In this document: piece by piece, positions 63,779 through 64,000 of the stretch
How positions within the stretch are numbered: the stretch's first letter is position 1
How the letters are laid out: each line of letters starts with the position of its first letter
Assembly (NCBI RefSeq): GCF_021018895.1
Contig: NC_079364.1
Location: 3,032,401 to 3,096,400, forward strand
From: Seriola aureovittata
Lineage: Eukaryota; Chordata; Actinopteri; Carangiformes; Carangidae
DNA length: 64,000 nucleotides
Direction: 5' to 3'
Made by a program: the position numbers and the translations under genes
Notes under the pieces: model-generated
The model's database searches: none
Seen by the model: the letters and a program-made list of their open reading frames with translations, nothing else
Told to the model about the DNA's origin: nothing

Positions 63779-64000
63779 CACTGCAAAAAATAAATCCTAA
63801 TTTTACAGAAAATAACAGAAAATTTTCCAGTAATTTTGTTTTTAAAATTGTGTACAAGTCTGTAAAATTACAGCCAAACTTCTATTTTAAGCATTATGCC
63901 AATAATAATGAATTACATTTATTTCACATTTTTGTAAAGAACATTTTTCTTTCTTAAATTACATAAAAATCTATGTAAAATGACAGTAATTATCTGTAAT
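63779..64000. repeat. Acetylated-looking 'tttacag/ctgtaa' AT-rich repeat, cut by the window end
   Basis: It begins cactgcaaaaaataaatcct and repeats ttttacag, aaattacag and ctgtaat in both orientations to the last base. This is the style of an AT-rich fish MITE with 'cactgcaaaaaat' ends. The name describes composition only; no chemical modification is implied. Confidence 0.5.

Overview
This window looks like nuclear DNA from a ray-finned fish, probably a percomorph-type teleost. It has one intact vertebrate gene in a large AT-rich non-coding landscape. It also has many microsatellites and decayed transposons of kinds typical of fish genomes: Tc1-like elements, an L2-type LINE, and short repeats with 'ggctgcaactaac' or 'ctagggatgtcacgatacca' ends. 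The species cannot be named from the sequence. Names given to interspersed repeats rest on my memory of such repeats, not on a search.

The only convincing protein-coding gene is lingo1 (leucine-rich repeat and Ig domain containing 1) on the + strand. Nearly the whole protein lies in one exon (30482-32341), as is usual for LINGO genes: signal peptide, LRR array with caps, one Ig domain, one membrane helix and a short cytoplasmic tail ending in the EYVPRK region. About 14.5 kb upstream, a likely 5' exon ends at 16010 with a consensus donor. It carries an ATG that would join in frame to the main exon, and a short upstream ORF whose stop overlaps that ATG. A second possible untranslated exon (13993-14063) and CpG-rich spots at about 5.3 and 11.8 kb are weaker 5' candidates.

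Layout: 1-15.5 kb is upstream DNA with CpG-rich patches, a minisatellite and simple repeats. 15.5-30.5 kb is a probable 5' exon and a large intron holding a broken L2-type LINE (19.6-21.1 kb). 30.5-32.3 kb is the lingo1 coding exon. 32.3-34.2 kb is probable 3' UTR and flank. 34-64 kb is intergenic DNA with four Tc1-like remnants, several fish interspersed repeats, long (GT)n tracts and, at about 53.0-53.45 kb, a CpG-dense patch. That patch has paired inverted CCAAT boxes and two strong minus-strand splice donors, and may be the first exon and promoter of an unrecognised gene or non-coding RNA.

There are no tRNA or rRNA genes, CRISPR arrays or prokaryotic systems here, and I found no clearly new biological system. 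The best leads are the lingo1 uORF/start overlap, the CpG promoter-like patch at 53 kb, and a repeat carrying a perfect oestrogen-response-element palindrome fused to a DR1 array at 60.48 kb.
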